A stretch of DNA of 64,000 nt from Pyrinomonadaceae bacterium MAG19_C2-C3 (GTDB lineage Bacteria > Acidobacteriota > Blastocatellia > Pyrinomonadales > Pyrinomonadaceae). The position numbers and the translations under genes are program-made. The stretch's first letter is position 1. Every line of letters starts with the position of its first letter. The notes under the pieces were generated by a model, which saw nothing but the letters and a program-made list of their open reading frames with translations, had not been told where the DNA came from and searched no databases. This document shows, piece by piece, positions 16,744-25,231 of the stretch. The stretch is taken from positions 1-64,000 of the forward strand of contig JANDLT010000008.1 in assembly GCA_024330265.1 (NCBI GenBank). Reading direction: 5' to 3'.

Positions 16744-16811
16744 CTTCTGCCTATCGCATTGCTTTTTACACCCAATCTTGTTTTCGCACAAACCCTGTTC
16801 TATCTGTCGCG

Positions 16812-16940
16812 CACACCAAGATGTGGCTTGACGGAATTTGTAGGGGCAGGGCTTGTCCCTGCCCGTGTTTTCGGTGGCGGGAGAACACGGGCAGGGACAA
16901 GCCCTGCCCCTACTATTGTTCCGCTCCACATCTTGGTGTG
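16812..16940. repeat. Nested palindrome with GGGGCAGGGCTTGTCCCTGCCC core
   Basis: Inner perfect arms of 30 bases at 16840-16869 and 16884-16913 read GTAGGGGCAGGGCTTGTCCC and onward; each arm itself contains the palindromic word GGGCAGGGCTTGTCCCTGCCC. Outer arms at 16813-16826 and 16927-16940 (ACACCAAGATGTGG and its complement) enclose it. The core recurs at 43019-43090 with different outer arms. The rest of the 16571-17132 gap shows no gene and serves as a divergent upstream region. Confidence 0.85.
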
Positions 16941-17131
16941 TTCTGCATATAGCACTGTAATTGATTCGTCCGCCGTCATACTGTACGCTGCTCCGTTATA
17001 TTGACGGACGGTACTTTTCACCGCAAACTCGAAAACAATCAAGCCGCGCTGTGCTTTAATTCCTGATATATTGCATTGCACAGCCTGCTTACTTCAAACA
17101 AATTTCAGTTCTCCAACCGGGTAAAAATTAA

Positions 17132-20100
17132 GTGATAATTCAATCGTTAAACCACAGAGCCGCCTCGCTCTTTGCTTCGTTTTTCAATTCACAAACATTC
17201 ATCAACTCACGCAAACTCATTATGGGCTTGCTCGCCGTGTGTTTGTTCTGCGTTTCAGCTTCTTCAATCTCCGCCCAATCGCAAGCCTTAAACGGGCAGA
17301 TTGAAGGCACGGTCACGGACTCAAGCGGCGCGGCGATTTCCGATGCGACCATCAACGTCACCAACCTCGAAACGGGTGCGGAGCGCAGTGTGACGACGGA
17401 TGAAAGCGGAACTTACCGCGCACCGCTCCTGCCGCTCGGAGCGTATCGCGTGACCGCCGAAGCCGTTAACTTTAAGCGTCTGATACGCGAAGGCGTGACG
17501 CTCACGACCGGACAAACGGCGACCATCAATCTCACGCTCGAAGCGGGCGGCGTCGAAGAAACGGTCACGATTTCCGGCGACGCACCGATTGCCGATGCCG
17601 CGAAGATTGATTTGGGGCGCGTACTTAATGAGCGCGAAGTTCGCAATCTGCCGCTGGTTTCGCGCAACCCGTACAACTTCGGCTTGCTTCAATCCAACGT
17701 CGTCGGGCGTCCCAATTCCGAGTTCGGCGTGCCGCGCATCAGTGCCAACGGTTACGCGCGCCGCACGAATTACCAACTCGACGGCAACAACAACACGCAG
17801 ACCGACCGCGCCGGAATCCGCTTGATGCCGATTTCGGAATTTTTCGTTTCGGAAATTCAACTCGTCACCAACGGCTTCGCGGCGGAGTTTGGCAACACGC
17901 CGGGCATCATCTTTAACACCGTCACGCCCGCCGGAACAAACGAATATCACGGCAGCGCGAGTTATCGTTTTCGTCGCACGGCGTTTTCGTCGCGCCCGTT
18001 TTTCTTTAACCCGAACAGCCCCAAGCCGGATACGAAAGTTGACGATTTTGCGGGTGCTATCGGCGGTCCCATCATCCGCGACCGTTGGCAATTCTATACG
18101 GGCTACGAGCGCGTATCGCGGGACTTAGGGGGCGAAGCGCAGCGCGTCATTACGATTAACGCCACGGATCGGCAACGGTTAATCAACGCGGGTGTCAGCG
18201 CGGATGCTTTTCCCGGTTCGATTCCTACCGCACAGAAAGTTGATTTCTTTATCGTCCGCAGTGACGCGCAACTTAGCGAAGACCATCGCCTTGTAGGGCG
18301 TTATAACTTGTTCCGCAACACGTCGCCCGACAACATCGCGGGCGGCATCACCACGCTTGAGCGCAGCATTGATTTCATTGACGCATCGGATTCCGTCGGC
18401 TTGCAACTGATTTCGACTTTCACGCCGACGGTTCTTAACGAACTGCGTTACCAGTACGCGCGCCGCAATTCGCAATTTTTACCGAACGCCAATTCCGGCA
18501 CGGGACCCTCGATTTTGATTCGCGGCATCGCGCAATTCGGCGCGCCGGAAGATGACGACACAATCGCGCCGCTTGAAATCTCGAATCAAATTCTCGATAA
18601 CGTGACATTCAACCTCGGCAACCACACCGCGAAGTTCGGTGCGGGCGTTAACCTCATCAAGAATGAACGCCGCTCAAATGTTTTCGCCCGCTATGAATTT
18701 GCGCCGCCCGCGCTTCCGCCCGGCAGCCCGCCGCGCACACAAGACGAATCCAATCGGTTGGCGATACTCGCTTACCAAAACGCGCGCAACGGCATCACCC
18801 CGCGCGAGTATGCTCTTTATGTTGAATCTTCCGGCGACCCTAACCTTCAATACGACGCGCAGTTTTATCAATTCTTCGCGCAAGACGATTGGAAAATCAC
18901 GCCGCGCCTGAAAGTAAATTACGGCTTGCGTTATGACTTGTATGTGCCGCCGGATGCCGATACAAACGCGCCGCTTGAATTTTCGCGTTCTTTTCGCACC
19001 GACCGCAATAACTTCGCTCCGCGTTTAGGGGTCGTTTATGGTTTGCGTGAAGGCGACCGCCCAACCGTCGTGCGCGCGAGTGCGGGTGTTTATTACGAAC
19101 AACCTTACCTAGACATCTACCGCCGCGCGATTGTCTCAAACGGCAGCCCGCGCTTCTTTAATTTCACTTTGGCACCGACCGCCGCCGGTGCGCCGACTTT
19201 TCCGAACACGCTCGGAACTGCGCCGTCGGTTCCGGTTCAAAGCCTTGATGCCGTCGCCCCCGATTACGCGAACCTGACCGCGTATCACGCCAACCTGCAA
19301 GTCGAACAGGCTTTGACTTCCGATTTGTCCGTCACGCTCGGTTACATCTTTTCGCGCGGCACGCATCTTCCCGTTTATCGCAACATTAACCGCATCAACC
19401 CTATCGGCACGCTTGCCGACGGGCGACCCGTTTTTAGCAGTGCCATCAACGCGACAACGCGATTGTTTCCACAATTCAACAACATTCAGCTTGTCGAATC
19501 CGTCGGCAACTCCGATTACAACGCCGGAACAATTTCAGTCAATAAACGCTTTTCACGCGGTTATCAATTCAGTGCCAACTACACACTCTCGCACGCGATT
19601 GACGACGCCCCGGAACAGAACCTTGTCGCCGCCAGTTCGTTCGTGCTGTCAGACCCGACCAACCGCCGCCGCGACAGAGGCAACTCGCTTGCCGACCAAC
19701 GCCACACGTTCGTCACCAGCTTCGTCGGGCGTCCTGTCTTCAACATTGAGAATCGTTTTGTGCGACGACTGCTAAACGACAATCAAGTCGGCATCATCGG
19801 CATCGCCAATAGCGGCGAGAACTTCAACATCACCGCCAACACCGATGTCAACAACGACGGCATCGCCGGTTCTGACCGCCCGCTTTTCATCGGACGCAAC
19901 ACGGGACGCACGCCCAATCAATACAATGTTGATTTGCGATACTCGCGCTTTGTGACTTTCACCGAACGCCTCAACGCTGAAATCTTCGGTGAGTTCACCA
20001 ACCTTTTCAACCGCAATAGTATCGTTACTTTCAATGGTGTCTTAGCAGTCAACCCAACGGTCAGTTCGGGGGTCGTGCTAACCGACTTGAGCGCGTCGGG

Positions 20101-20200
20101 GCGTTTAACCGCCGGGTCATTGCCTGCCGTCTTTCCGATTGGCAATCCGCCGTCGCTCGATAGTCGTCAATTCCAACTCGGTTTCAAATTCAACTTCTAA
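17132..20200 (+). CDS. Oar-like TonB-dependent receptor
   Basis: A 1022-residue outer-membrane protein. A signal peptide lies around MGLLAVCLFCVSASSISAQ, so the GTG at 17132 or the ATG at 17222 could be the start. A carboxypeptidase-regulatory beta-sandwich follows (LNGQIEGTVTDSSGAAISDA...), then a plug domain (NLPLVSRNPYNFGLLQSNV) and a long beta-barrel ending in aromatic FKFNF, as BAM substrates do. This architecture is the Oar type, very common in Acidobacteriota and usually linked to uptake of glycans or, in myxobacteria, to protein export. Neighbours do not reveal a substrate. A strong terminator follows at 20227. Confidence 0.9.
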   Translation: MIIQSLNHRAASLFASFFNSQTFINSRKLIMGLLAVCLFCVSASSISAQSQALNGQIEGTVTDSSGAAISDATINVTNLETGAERSVTTDESGTYRAPLLPLGAYRVTAEAVNFKRLIREGVTLTTGQTATINLTLEAGGVEETVTISGDAPIADAAKIDLGRVLNEREVRNLPLVSRNPYNFGLLQSNVVGRPNSEFGVPRISANGYARRTNYQLDGNNNTQTDRAGIRLMPISEFFVSEIQLVTNGFAAEFGNTPGIIFNTVTPAGTNEYHGSASYRFRRTAFSSRPFFFNPNSPKPDTKVDDFAGAIGGPIIRDRWQFYTGYERVSRDLGGEAQRVITINATDRQRLINAGVSADAFPGSIPTAQKVDFFIVRSDAQLSEDHRLVGRYNLFRNTSPDNIAGGITTLERSIDFIDASDSVGLQLISTFTPTVLNELRYQYARRNSQFLPNANSGTGPSILIRGIAQFGAPEDDDTIAPLEISNQILDNVTFNLGNHTAKFGAGVNLIKNERRSNVFARYEFAPPALPPGSPPRTQDESNRLAILAYQNARNGITPREYALYVESSGDPNLQYDAQFYQFFAQDDWKITPRLKVNYGLRYDLYVPPDADTNAPLEFSRSFRTDRNNFAPRLGVVYGLREGDRPTVVRASAGVYYEQPYLDIYRRAIVSNGSPRFFNFTLAPTAAGAPTFPNTLGTAPSVPVQSLDAVAPDYANLTAYHANLQVEQALTSDLSVTLGYIFSRGTHLPVYRNINRINPIGTLADGRPVFSSAINATTRLFPQFNNIQLVESVGNSDYNAGTISVNKRFSRGYQFSANYTLSHAIDDAPEQNLVAASSFVLSDPTNRRRDRGNSLADQRHTFVTSFVGRPVFNIENRFVRRLLNDNQVGIIGIANSGENFNITANTDVNNDGIAGSDRPLFIGRNTGRTPNQYNVDLRYSRFVTFTERLNAEIFGEFTNLFNRNSIVTFNGVLAVNPTVSSGVVLTDLSASGRLTAGSLPAVFPIGNPPSLDSRQFQLGFKFNF

Positions 20201-20226
20201 GTTGATTACCCAAAGAACATCAAACC

Positions 20227-20263
20227 TTGAGGTTGCCGCTTCCACACGAAGCGGCAACCTCAA
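20227..20263 (+). terminator. Strong hairpin terminator after the TonB receptor
   Basis: Perfect 15-base arms TTGAGGTTGCCGCTT (20227-20241) and its complement (20249-20263) surround a 7-base loop. It lies 27 bases past the receptor stop and ends 20 bases before the argH start. There is no long T-tract, so it may work as a mixed terminator or mRNA-stabilising hairpin. Confidence 0.7.
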
Positions 20264-20283
20264 ACATTAGCTGCCGCACAAAT

Positions 20284-21777
20284 ATGATTGACTCCAGTCC
20301 AACAAATACGAACACGACCGACACAAACACCGAATGTTTCCCTTCGCCCGTTTATGCGGCGCACGTTTTGACAGACTTGTTTGAGGATGCGAAGCGTCTG
20401 TTTCTCGACTACATGATTGAGGTTGATTGCGCTCATGCCGTGATGCTCGCCGAACAGAACATCATCAATAAAGACGACGCGCGCACGCTGCTCGACGCGC
20501 TTCACAAACTCGACCGCAAAGCGATTCGCGCCGCGCGTTATGACGGCAGTTGTGAAGATTTGTTTTTCTATCTCGAAAGCTTGATGAACGCGGCGTGTGG
20601 CGAAGAAATCGCGGGCAAGCTTCACACCGCGCGCTCGCGCAACGATACCGATGTCACGATTTATCGTATGCGTTTGCGCCGTGACACGCTCGCCGTGATG
20701 CGTGCGACACTCGATTTACGCAAAACTCTTTTAACCATCGCCGCGCGTCATCACGAGACGCTAATTCCCGCCTACACTCACACCCAACCCGCGCAGCCGA
20801 CGACGCTCGCGCACTATCTTTTGGCAATGGCGGAAGTCTTAGGGCGCGACGTGAAGCGACTTCAAAGGGCTTATGAAGCACTAAACTTTTCACCGCTCGG
20901 AGCGTGCGCGATAACCTCGACCGGCTTTCCGATTAGCCGCACACGCACCGCCGAACTGCTCGGCTTCACCGCTCCGACCGTCAACACTTATGCCAGCATC
21001 GCCGCCACCGATTACTTCACCGAACTACTCGGCACTGTCTCCACACTCGTCATCAATACGGGCAAGTTCGCGCAGGATTTTCTTGTCTGGGCAACACGCG
21101 AGTTTGATTACCTTCGTCTCTCCGACGGCTTCGTACAGTCGTCAAGCATCATGCCGCAGAAGCGCAATCCCGTTGCCCTCGAACACGTTCGCGCCCTCGC
21201 CAGCAAAGCACTCGGTCAATCGCAAGCCGTCTTGACAGTCGTTCATAACACGCCGTTCGGTGACATCAACGATGTCGAAGACGACCTTCAACCGCTCATC
21301 GCCAACGCACTGCGCGATGCGTCTCGTGCGGTCACGATTTTCGCCGCCGCGCTTTCTGGAGCCTCATTCAACACGGAGCGTCTGCGAGAACGCGCCGCCG
21401 GAGACTTCATCACCGTCACCGAACTCGCCGACACCATCACGCGCCGCGAGAGCGTTCCCTTTCGTACAGCACACTCAATCATCGCCCGCTGCGTCACGCA
21501 ATCCATCGAATTGAATTCACCCTTAACTTACGAACTGCTTCAAACTAACGCTCAAGCAATCTTAAACCGCCCGTTCGCTTTAACCCGTGACGAGATGCGC
21601 GAATCACTCGACCCGGAATACTTCGTCCGCGTCCGCACGACGCATGGCAGCCCCGCCCCCGAAGAAACCAGACGCGCCCTTACGGTTGAAAGCGAACACG
21701 CGCGGACGGACGAAACATGGTACGCCGCACGAATCGAATCGCTCGCGGATTATGTTCGACGATTAAGTTCCATCTAA
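20284..21777 (+). CDS. argH: Argininosuccinate lyase
   Basis: A 497-residue enzyme of the fumarase/aspartase superfamily that splits argininosuccinate into arginine and fumarate, the last step of arginine synthesis. Diagnostic segments are AGKLHTARSRNDTDV (substrate binding), YTHTQPAQPTTLAHYLL and the mobile signature loop SSSIMPQKRNPVALEH with the catalytic serine. I start it at the ATG at 20284 because an earlier in-frame start at 20227 would translate the hairpin terminator. It is slightly longer than the typical 460 residues, mainly at the N-terminus. Other arg genes are not in the window. Confidence 0.93.
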   Translation: MIDSSPTNTNTTDTNTECFPSPVYAAHVLTDLFEDAKRLFLDYMIEVDCAHAVMLAEQNIINKDDARTLLDALHKLDRKAIRAARYDGSCEDLFFYLESLMNAACGEEIAGKLHTARSRNDTDVTIYRMRLRRDTLAVMRATLDLRKTLLTIAARHHETLIPAYTHTQPAQPTTLAHYLLAMAEVLGRDVKRLQRAYEALNFSPLGACAITSTGFPISRTRTAELLGFTAPTVNTYASIAATDYFTELLGTVSTLVINTGKFAQDFLVWATREFDYLRLSDGFVQSSSIMPQKRNPVALEHVRALASKALGQSQAVLTVVHNTPFGDINDVEDDLQPLIANALRDASRAVTIFAAALSGASFNTERLRERAAGDFITVTELADTITRRESVPFRTAHSIIARCVTQSIELNSPLTYELLQTNAQAILNRPFALTRDEMRESLDPEYFVRVRTTHGSPAPEETRRALTVESEHARTDETWYAARIESLADYVRRLSSI

Positions 21778-21838
21778 ATGTGACATCGGTTAGGCTGAAC
21801 ACCGCGCGACCGCGCGACGACATGTCACGCCCTTTGTT

Positions 21839-22195
21839 ATGACTTCATCATTTGTGATACCTGACTCCGATGACGACTTGCTCGCCGAGTGCGACGTGGA
21901 AACATTTCGCGCGGGCGGACGCGGCGGGCAACACGTCAATACTACCGAATCGGCGGTGCGTCTGCGTCATCGTCCATCCGGCGCGACGACCACATCGCAA
22001 GCCGAACGCAGCCAGCATCGCAACAAACAGACTGCGCTCAAGAATTTGCGCCGCAAGCTTGAACGCATGAACTATCGCGCACCCACGCGCGTTCCAACCA
22101 GAGCCACGAAAGCATCAAAGGCGCGGACGATGAAAGAAAAGTCGGCGCGCTCACAAATCAAACAACTGCGTGCGAAACCGCGAAGCGATGATTAA
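21839..22195 (+). CDS. Small RF-1-domain (GGQ) peptidyl-tRNA hydrolase-like protein
   Basis: A 118-residue protein containing just the catalytic domain of peptide-release factors. The GGQ tripeptide lies at residues 29-31 in RAGGRGGQHVNTTESAVRL, and the tail is strongly basic (TKASKARTMKEKSARSQIKQ), as in ribosome-rescue factors of the ArfB/C12orf65 kind, where the tail enters the empty mRNA channel. The codon-reading domains of RF1/RF2 are absent. It probably frees peptides from stalled ribosomes, though some relatives (RFH type) act after RNA repair. It lies 61 bases after argH on the same strand. Confidence 0.83.
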   Translation: MTSSFVIPDSDDDLLAECDVETFRAGGRGGQHVNTTESAVRLRHRPSGATTTSQAERSQHRNKQTALKNLRRKLERMNYRAPTRVPTRATKASKARTMKEKSARSQIKQLRAKPRSDD

Positions 22196-22234
22196 GTTTT
22201 TCAGTTTGAGTTTTGTGACTCTGATGAAAGAAGC

Positions 22235-22333
22235 GGTCAGTGGTCGGTGGTCAGTAAAGAAGCCGTCGTTGCTCATCACGAATGAAAAAGCGCGACACGC
22301 TATTCTGTTTTATCTGACCACTGACCACTGCCT
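22235..22333. repeat. GGTCAGTGGTC hairpin repeat
   Basis: GGTCAGTGGTCGGTGGTCAG at 22235-22254 is mirrored by CTGACCACTGACCACTGCC at 22315-22333. It sits between the GGQ gene and the ABC pseudogene, in convergent orientation. It is a distinct word family from the other repeats in the window. Confidence 0.75.
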
Positions 22334-22348
22334 TGAGAGTTTTATGAG

Positions 22349-23125
22349 TCATACAACGGCATCGAGGGTTAATTCGTCATCAATGATTTTCGATATTTTA
22401 TCGAGATTCAAACTGCGCGCTGAAGCGTTGAAGATTTCACGATACGTTCCGTCCATGTCGTACAACTCATCGTGCGTTCCGTGTTCGACGACGCGCCCTT
22501 CCTTCAATACATAAATGATGTCGGCATCGAGAATCTGCGAGATGCTATGCGAGATGAGGACGACGGTGCGATCTTCCTTTATCGCATCGAGGCTGTTTTT
22601 GATTTGCTCCGTCGCCACCGCATCGAGGCTCGCGGTCGGTTCGTCCAAGAAAATTATCGGCGGGTTTTTCAGGAACAAACGCGCGATGGCGATGCGCTGT
22701 TGTTGTCCGCCGGAAAGCATCCCGGCGTCGGATTGATACTTGTCGGGTAGTTGTTCGATTTGGTCATGCAGATACGCTTGACGCGCCGCCGCTTTGACTT
22801 CCTCAAACGAAGCGGTGATTTTGCCGTAGCGTATGTTCTCCTCAATCGTGCCTTTGAATATGTGATTTTTCTGTAATACCAGACCGATGCGGCGGCGTAA
22901 TAAGTCGGTTTCATGAGCGGCAATATCGTTTCCGTCAAGCGTAATCTTGCCGCTCGTCGGTTTATTCAATAATCATTGGATGGTGTCTACGGTATAACGC
23001 AAAACTATCGGGTTGACCTGCGCCACGAACGCACCCAACAGGGTCATCAGAAGCGAACTTATCTCCCACCGCCAGTAAGGTTTGACGAACGGAATCAGAC
23101 GGTAAATTATTTGCCAGATGCTCAT
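22349..23125 (-). pseudogene. ABC exporter gene with internal deletion
   Basis: The remains of a fused permease/ATPase ABC exporter. From the ATG at 23125 the first 50 residues (starting MSIWQIIYRLIPFVKPYWRW, then a hydrophobic TM1 segment and VLRYTVDTIQ) are the N-terminus of the membrane domain, ended by TGA at 22973-22975. In the same frame, from 22969, comes the C-terminal ATPase: LDGND, the Q-loop VLQKNHIFKGTIEENIRYG, signature LSGGQQQRIAIARL, Walker B PPIIFLDEPTASLD and the H-loop LISHSIS. Everything between TM1 and the region just after Walker A is missing, about 350 residues, so neither product can transport. The reading frame is kept across the junction apart from the single TGA. Confidence 0.88.
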
Positions 23126-23462
23126 ATTTTGCTTTTGATTTCTAGTATGAAGCGATGTGCTGACCTAACCCGATTCGTTTATGACAATCACGCCGCGAAC
23201 GTAATTTAAGATTTTGGCATAAGTTTTTGTATGCAAAGGTGATAATTCAAAACTCTCGCTGATTCGATGTGTCAACGCAAATGTAAATTTGCGATGCTTC
23301 CTAAATCTTTTGTATCCTCTAATTCATTGTTTTTGTGGAAAAGCTTTTTCAAAGCACTTATATACAATACCTGCCCTAAACTTTGATAATCACCTCTCAT
23401 TCAGGGTCACATTCTCGAAATAAACCTTTAGTATAATTAAATGTTGTGTTATAACTTCCGGC
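23126..23462. other. AT-rich gap upstream of the AAA ATPase
   Basis: No gene is visible. The stretch is clearly AT-richer than its surroundings. It holds a small perfect hairpin CGCAAAT-GTAA-ATTTGCG (23276-23293), TGTGGAAAA at 23335-23343, whose complement TTTTCCACA fits a relaxed DnaA-box pattern, and TATAAT at 23432-23437 as a plausible -10 element for the ATPase gene; no clear -35 box pairs with it. It could be a promoter region or an origin-like region. Confidence 0.4.
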
Positions 23463-24266
23463 ATGTTGGATACTCCCTTCTCGATTTCGCCTAATCCGGC
23501 GACTTTGTTTCTGACGCCGAGCCTTAAGAGCGCGATTCATAAGGTGCGGTACACCATAGACAAACGGCAGGGTTTGACGTGCTTACTAGGCGATGCGGGC
23601 ATGGGCAAATCCAGCGTTTTGCGTTTGTTGTATGGCTCATATGAATCGCAAGACGGCGTGACGACGGCGTTTTTACCGGATGCTGAATTCACTACTCCCT
23701 ACGCCTTTGTCAGAAGTATTTGCCAAGAATTTGACATTTCGCCGCGTCGTTCGCTGCACGACCAAAAAAACGCCTTCAAAGATTTCATCGTCTCGCAAGC
23801 CGAAATCGGCAACAATGTCGTGCTTTTACTTGACGAAGCTCAAGGCTTAGATACCTCTATGCTTGAGATCGTGCGGTCTTTTCTGAACTATGAAAGCAAT
23901 CGCGCCAAGCTTTTGCAAATCGTGATGGCGGGACAACTCGAACTACGCAATAGGCTTAAATTACCCGCCAACAAAGCCTTGAAATCCCGCATCATCATGT
24001 ATTCCCTGCTCGACCCGCTCAGTCTCAGTGAAACAAAAGCGATGCTCGCTCATCGTTGCGAAATGTCGGAAATGGAAGTTCCCTTCTCCGATGAAATCAT
24101 CGCGCGCATCTATGACGCGGCGGGCGGCGTACCCAGAGAAATGCTTCGTTTGTGCGCGACCGCCTTCGAGTTAATGCAAGTTACCGAGCAGAAAGCAATC
24201 TCGTTATATACCTTAGAACAAATGCTGGTAGCTGAAGCCCAAAGCCTTGATACGGATTCACAATGA
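23463..24266 (+). CDS. ExeA/TniB-like AAA ATPase
   Basis: A 267-residue cytosolic ATPase. It starts LDTPFSISPNPATLFLTPSL, as in ExeA/GspA-family proteins. Walker A is GDAGMGKSS (43-51) and Walker B VVLLLDEAQGL with Asp124 and Glu125; sensor and lid follow (GQLELRNRL, GGVPREMLRL). The peptidoglycan-binding and membrane parts of true ExeA are absent. Stand-alone versions act as helper ATPases in transposition (TniB, TnsC-like, IstB-like) or in replication/partition modules. No transposase gene is nearby. The stop overlaps the ATG of the winged-helix gene by four bases (ATGA), so the two products are probably made together and may form a complex. Confidence 0.8.
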   Translation: MLDTPFSISPNPATLFLTPSLKSAIHKVRYTIDKRQGLTCLLGDAGMGKSSVLRLLYGSYESQDGVTTAFLPDAEFTTPYAFVRSICQEFDISPRRSLHDQKNAFKDFIVSQAEIGNNVVLLLDEAQGLDTSMLEIVRSFLNYESNRAKLLQIVMAGQLELRNRLKLPANKALKSRIIMYSLLDPLSLSETKAMLAHRCEMSEMEVPFSDEIIARIYDAAGGVPREMLRLCATAFELMQVTEQKAISLYTLEQMLVAEAQSLDTDSQ

Positions 24267-25231
24267 GCAGCAAGCGTTTAGTTGATTTAGACCCATTTGC
24301 CGCCGCACTTGCGCGCAAAGAGCGTGAGAAACGCGAGGCTCAACAAGCAGAAATAACCGTTGCACAACATGCAACAGTTGCACATCCTGCAACCGTTGTT
24401 CGTCATGCAACCGTTGCACGAAACGACACTGAACCGTTGCACGGTGCAACGGTTGCACAACCTGCAACCGTTGTTCGTCCTGCAACGGTTGCACGATATG
24501 CAATGGTTGAAACCGAGTTCACGAGCGTTCCAAATGACGTGTGGGATGAGGTGATGCCGACACTTAATGTGTACGACCAAGTGGTACTTTGGAGGCTGTA
24601 CCGTTTGGCGCGCGGATATCACTCCGAGACATGCATGGTAGGACTGGAAAAGCTTGCAAAGTCCTGTAATATTGGCAAAAGACAGGTTTCGACGAGCATT
24701 GAACGGCTTGAAAAAACCGGCTTGGTTGAACGCACGGGAACGGATTTCGGAAACAAAAATAAGGCTCTGCGCGGCACGGTTTATAAAATAAATATTCCCG
24801 CTGCAAGGGTTGCACAACAAGCAAGGGTTGCACAACAAACAACCGTTGCACAACAAACAACCGTTGCACAACATGCAACCATTAAACACAACACATTAAA
24901 AGAAAACACACAAACACAGGAAGATCCAAATTCTGTGTGTGTGTGTTCTGTTTTTTCCATCGAAGAATGTCGCAGGTTCGCCGAGCATCTGCGTTCGACC
25001 GGGCAGGGAATTACGAATCCGGGCGGCTATGCGACGAAGGTTCACCGGACGGGCGAAGCCGACGAGATGATAAAAAGTTTTCTTGCTCAAGCTTCGACAC
25101 CCGCACCGAAAAGCGTTGACGCCAGCCTGTGTCCCGATTGCAACGGAACGGGTTGGTGGTATCCGCAAGGGCAGGAAATGGGAATCGCCAAATGCAAACA
25201 CGAGCGTCTCGCACCGAAGGGGGAGAAATGA
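24263..25231 (+). CDS. Winged-helix protein with hexapeptide repeats and zinc ribbon, Rep-like
   Basis: A 322-residue protein. Residues 31-82 are hexapeptide repeats of the form (A/T)TVAQ(H/P); residues about 95-178 form a winged helix of a replication-initiator type (VLWRLYRLARGYHSETCMVG ... GKRQVSTSIERLEKTGLVER); residues 181-210 are four more repeats (ARVAQQ/TTVAQQ); then comes a conserved helical region (FAEHLRSTGQGITNPGGYAT) and a C-terminal CPDCNGTGWW...CKH zinc-ribbon-like end. The repeats are at least as striking in DNA as in protein: 18-bp units holding TGCAAC-N-GTTGCA. It is translationally coupled to the AAA ATPase. A role as initiator or partition DNA-binding protein that binds its own coding repeats is inference; a regulator or transposon target selector are alternatives. 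Confidence 0.75.
   Translation: MSSKRLVDLDPFAAALARKEREKREAQQAEITVAQHATVAHPATVVRHATVARNDTEPLHGATVAQPATVVRPATVARYAMVETEFTSVPNDVWDEVMPTLNVYDQVVLWRLYRLARGYHSETCMVGLEKLAKSCNIGKRQVSTSIERLEKTGLVERTGTDFGNKNKALRGTVYKINIPAARVAQQARVAQQTTVAQQTTVAQHATIKHNTLKENTQTQEDPNSVCVCSVFSIEECRRFAEHLRSTGQGITNPGGYATKVHRTGEADEMIKSFLAQASTPAPKSVDASLCPDCNGTGWWYPQGQEMGIAKCKHERLAPKGEK
24353..24505 (+). repeat. Iteron-like 18-bp direct repeats, N-terminal array
   Basis: Seven 18-bp units begin at 24353, 24371, 24389, 24407, 24446, 24464 and 24482, with a decayed eighth at 24500; a 21-base spacer at 24425-24445 splits them 4+3. The consensus is GCAACCGTTGCACAACAT. Four junctions contain a perfect TGCAAC-N-GTTGCA palindrome (near 24370, 24406, 24445 and 24481). 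The array lies inside the winged-helix gene, before its DNA-binding domain. Confidence 0.85.
24803..24892 (+). repeat. Iteron-like 18-bp direct repeats, C-terminal array
   Basis: Four 18-bp units begin at 24803, 24821, 24839 and 24857, followed by a decayed unit at 24875. The consensus RCAASSGTTGCACAACAA keeps the GTTGCACAAC core of the first array, while the first half-site has drifted (GCAAGG or ACAACC). The array follows the winged-helix domain in the same gene, about 300 bp from the first array. Confidence 0.85.

Noticed and set aside
16654-17081. Several 80-90 codon frames between the SDR and receptor genes
   Set aside because: They translate palindromic repeats in both directions, giving mirror peptides such as GAGLVPARV.
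23463-24266. Part of a Tn7- or Tn5053-like transposon (TniB)
   Set aside because: No TniA/TnsB transposase, TniQ or end repeats were found around it; kept only as a family resemblance.
24353-24892. Possible CRISPR array
   Set aside because: The repeats are 18 bp and contiguous, without spacers, and they lie in frame inside a coding region.
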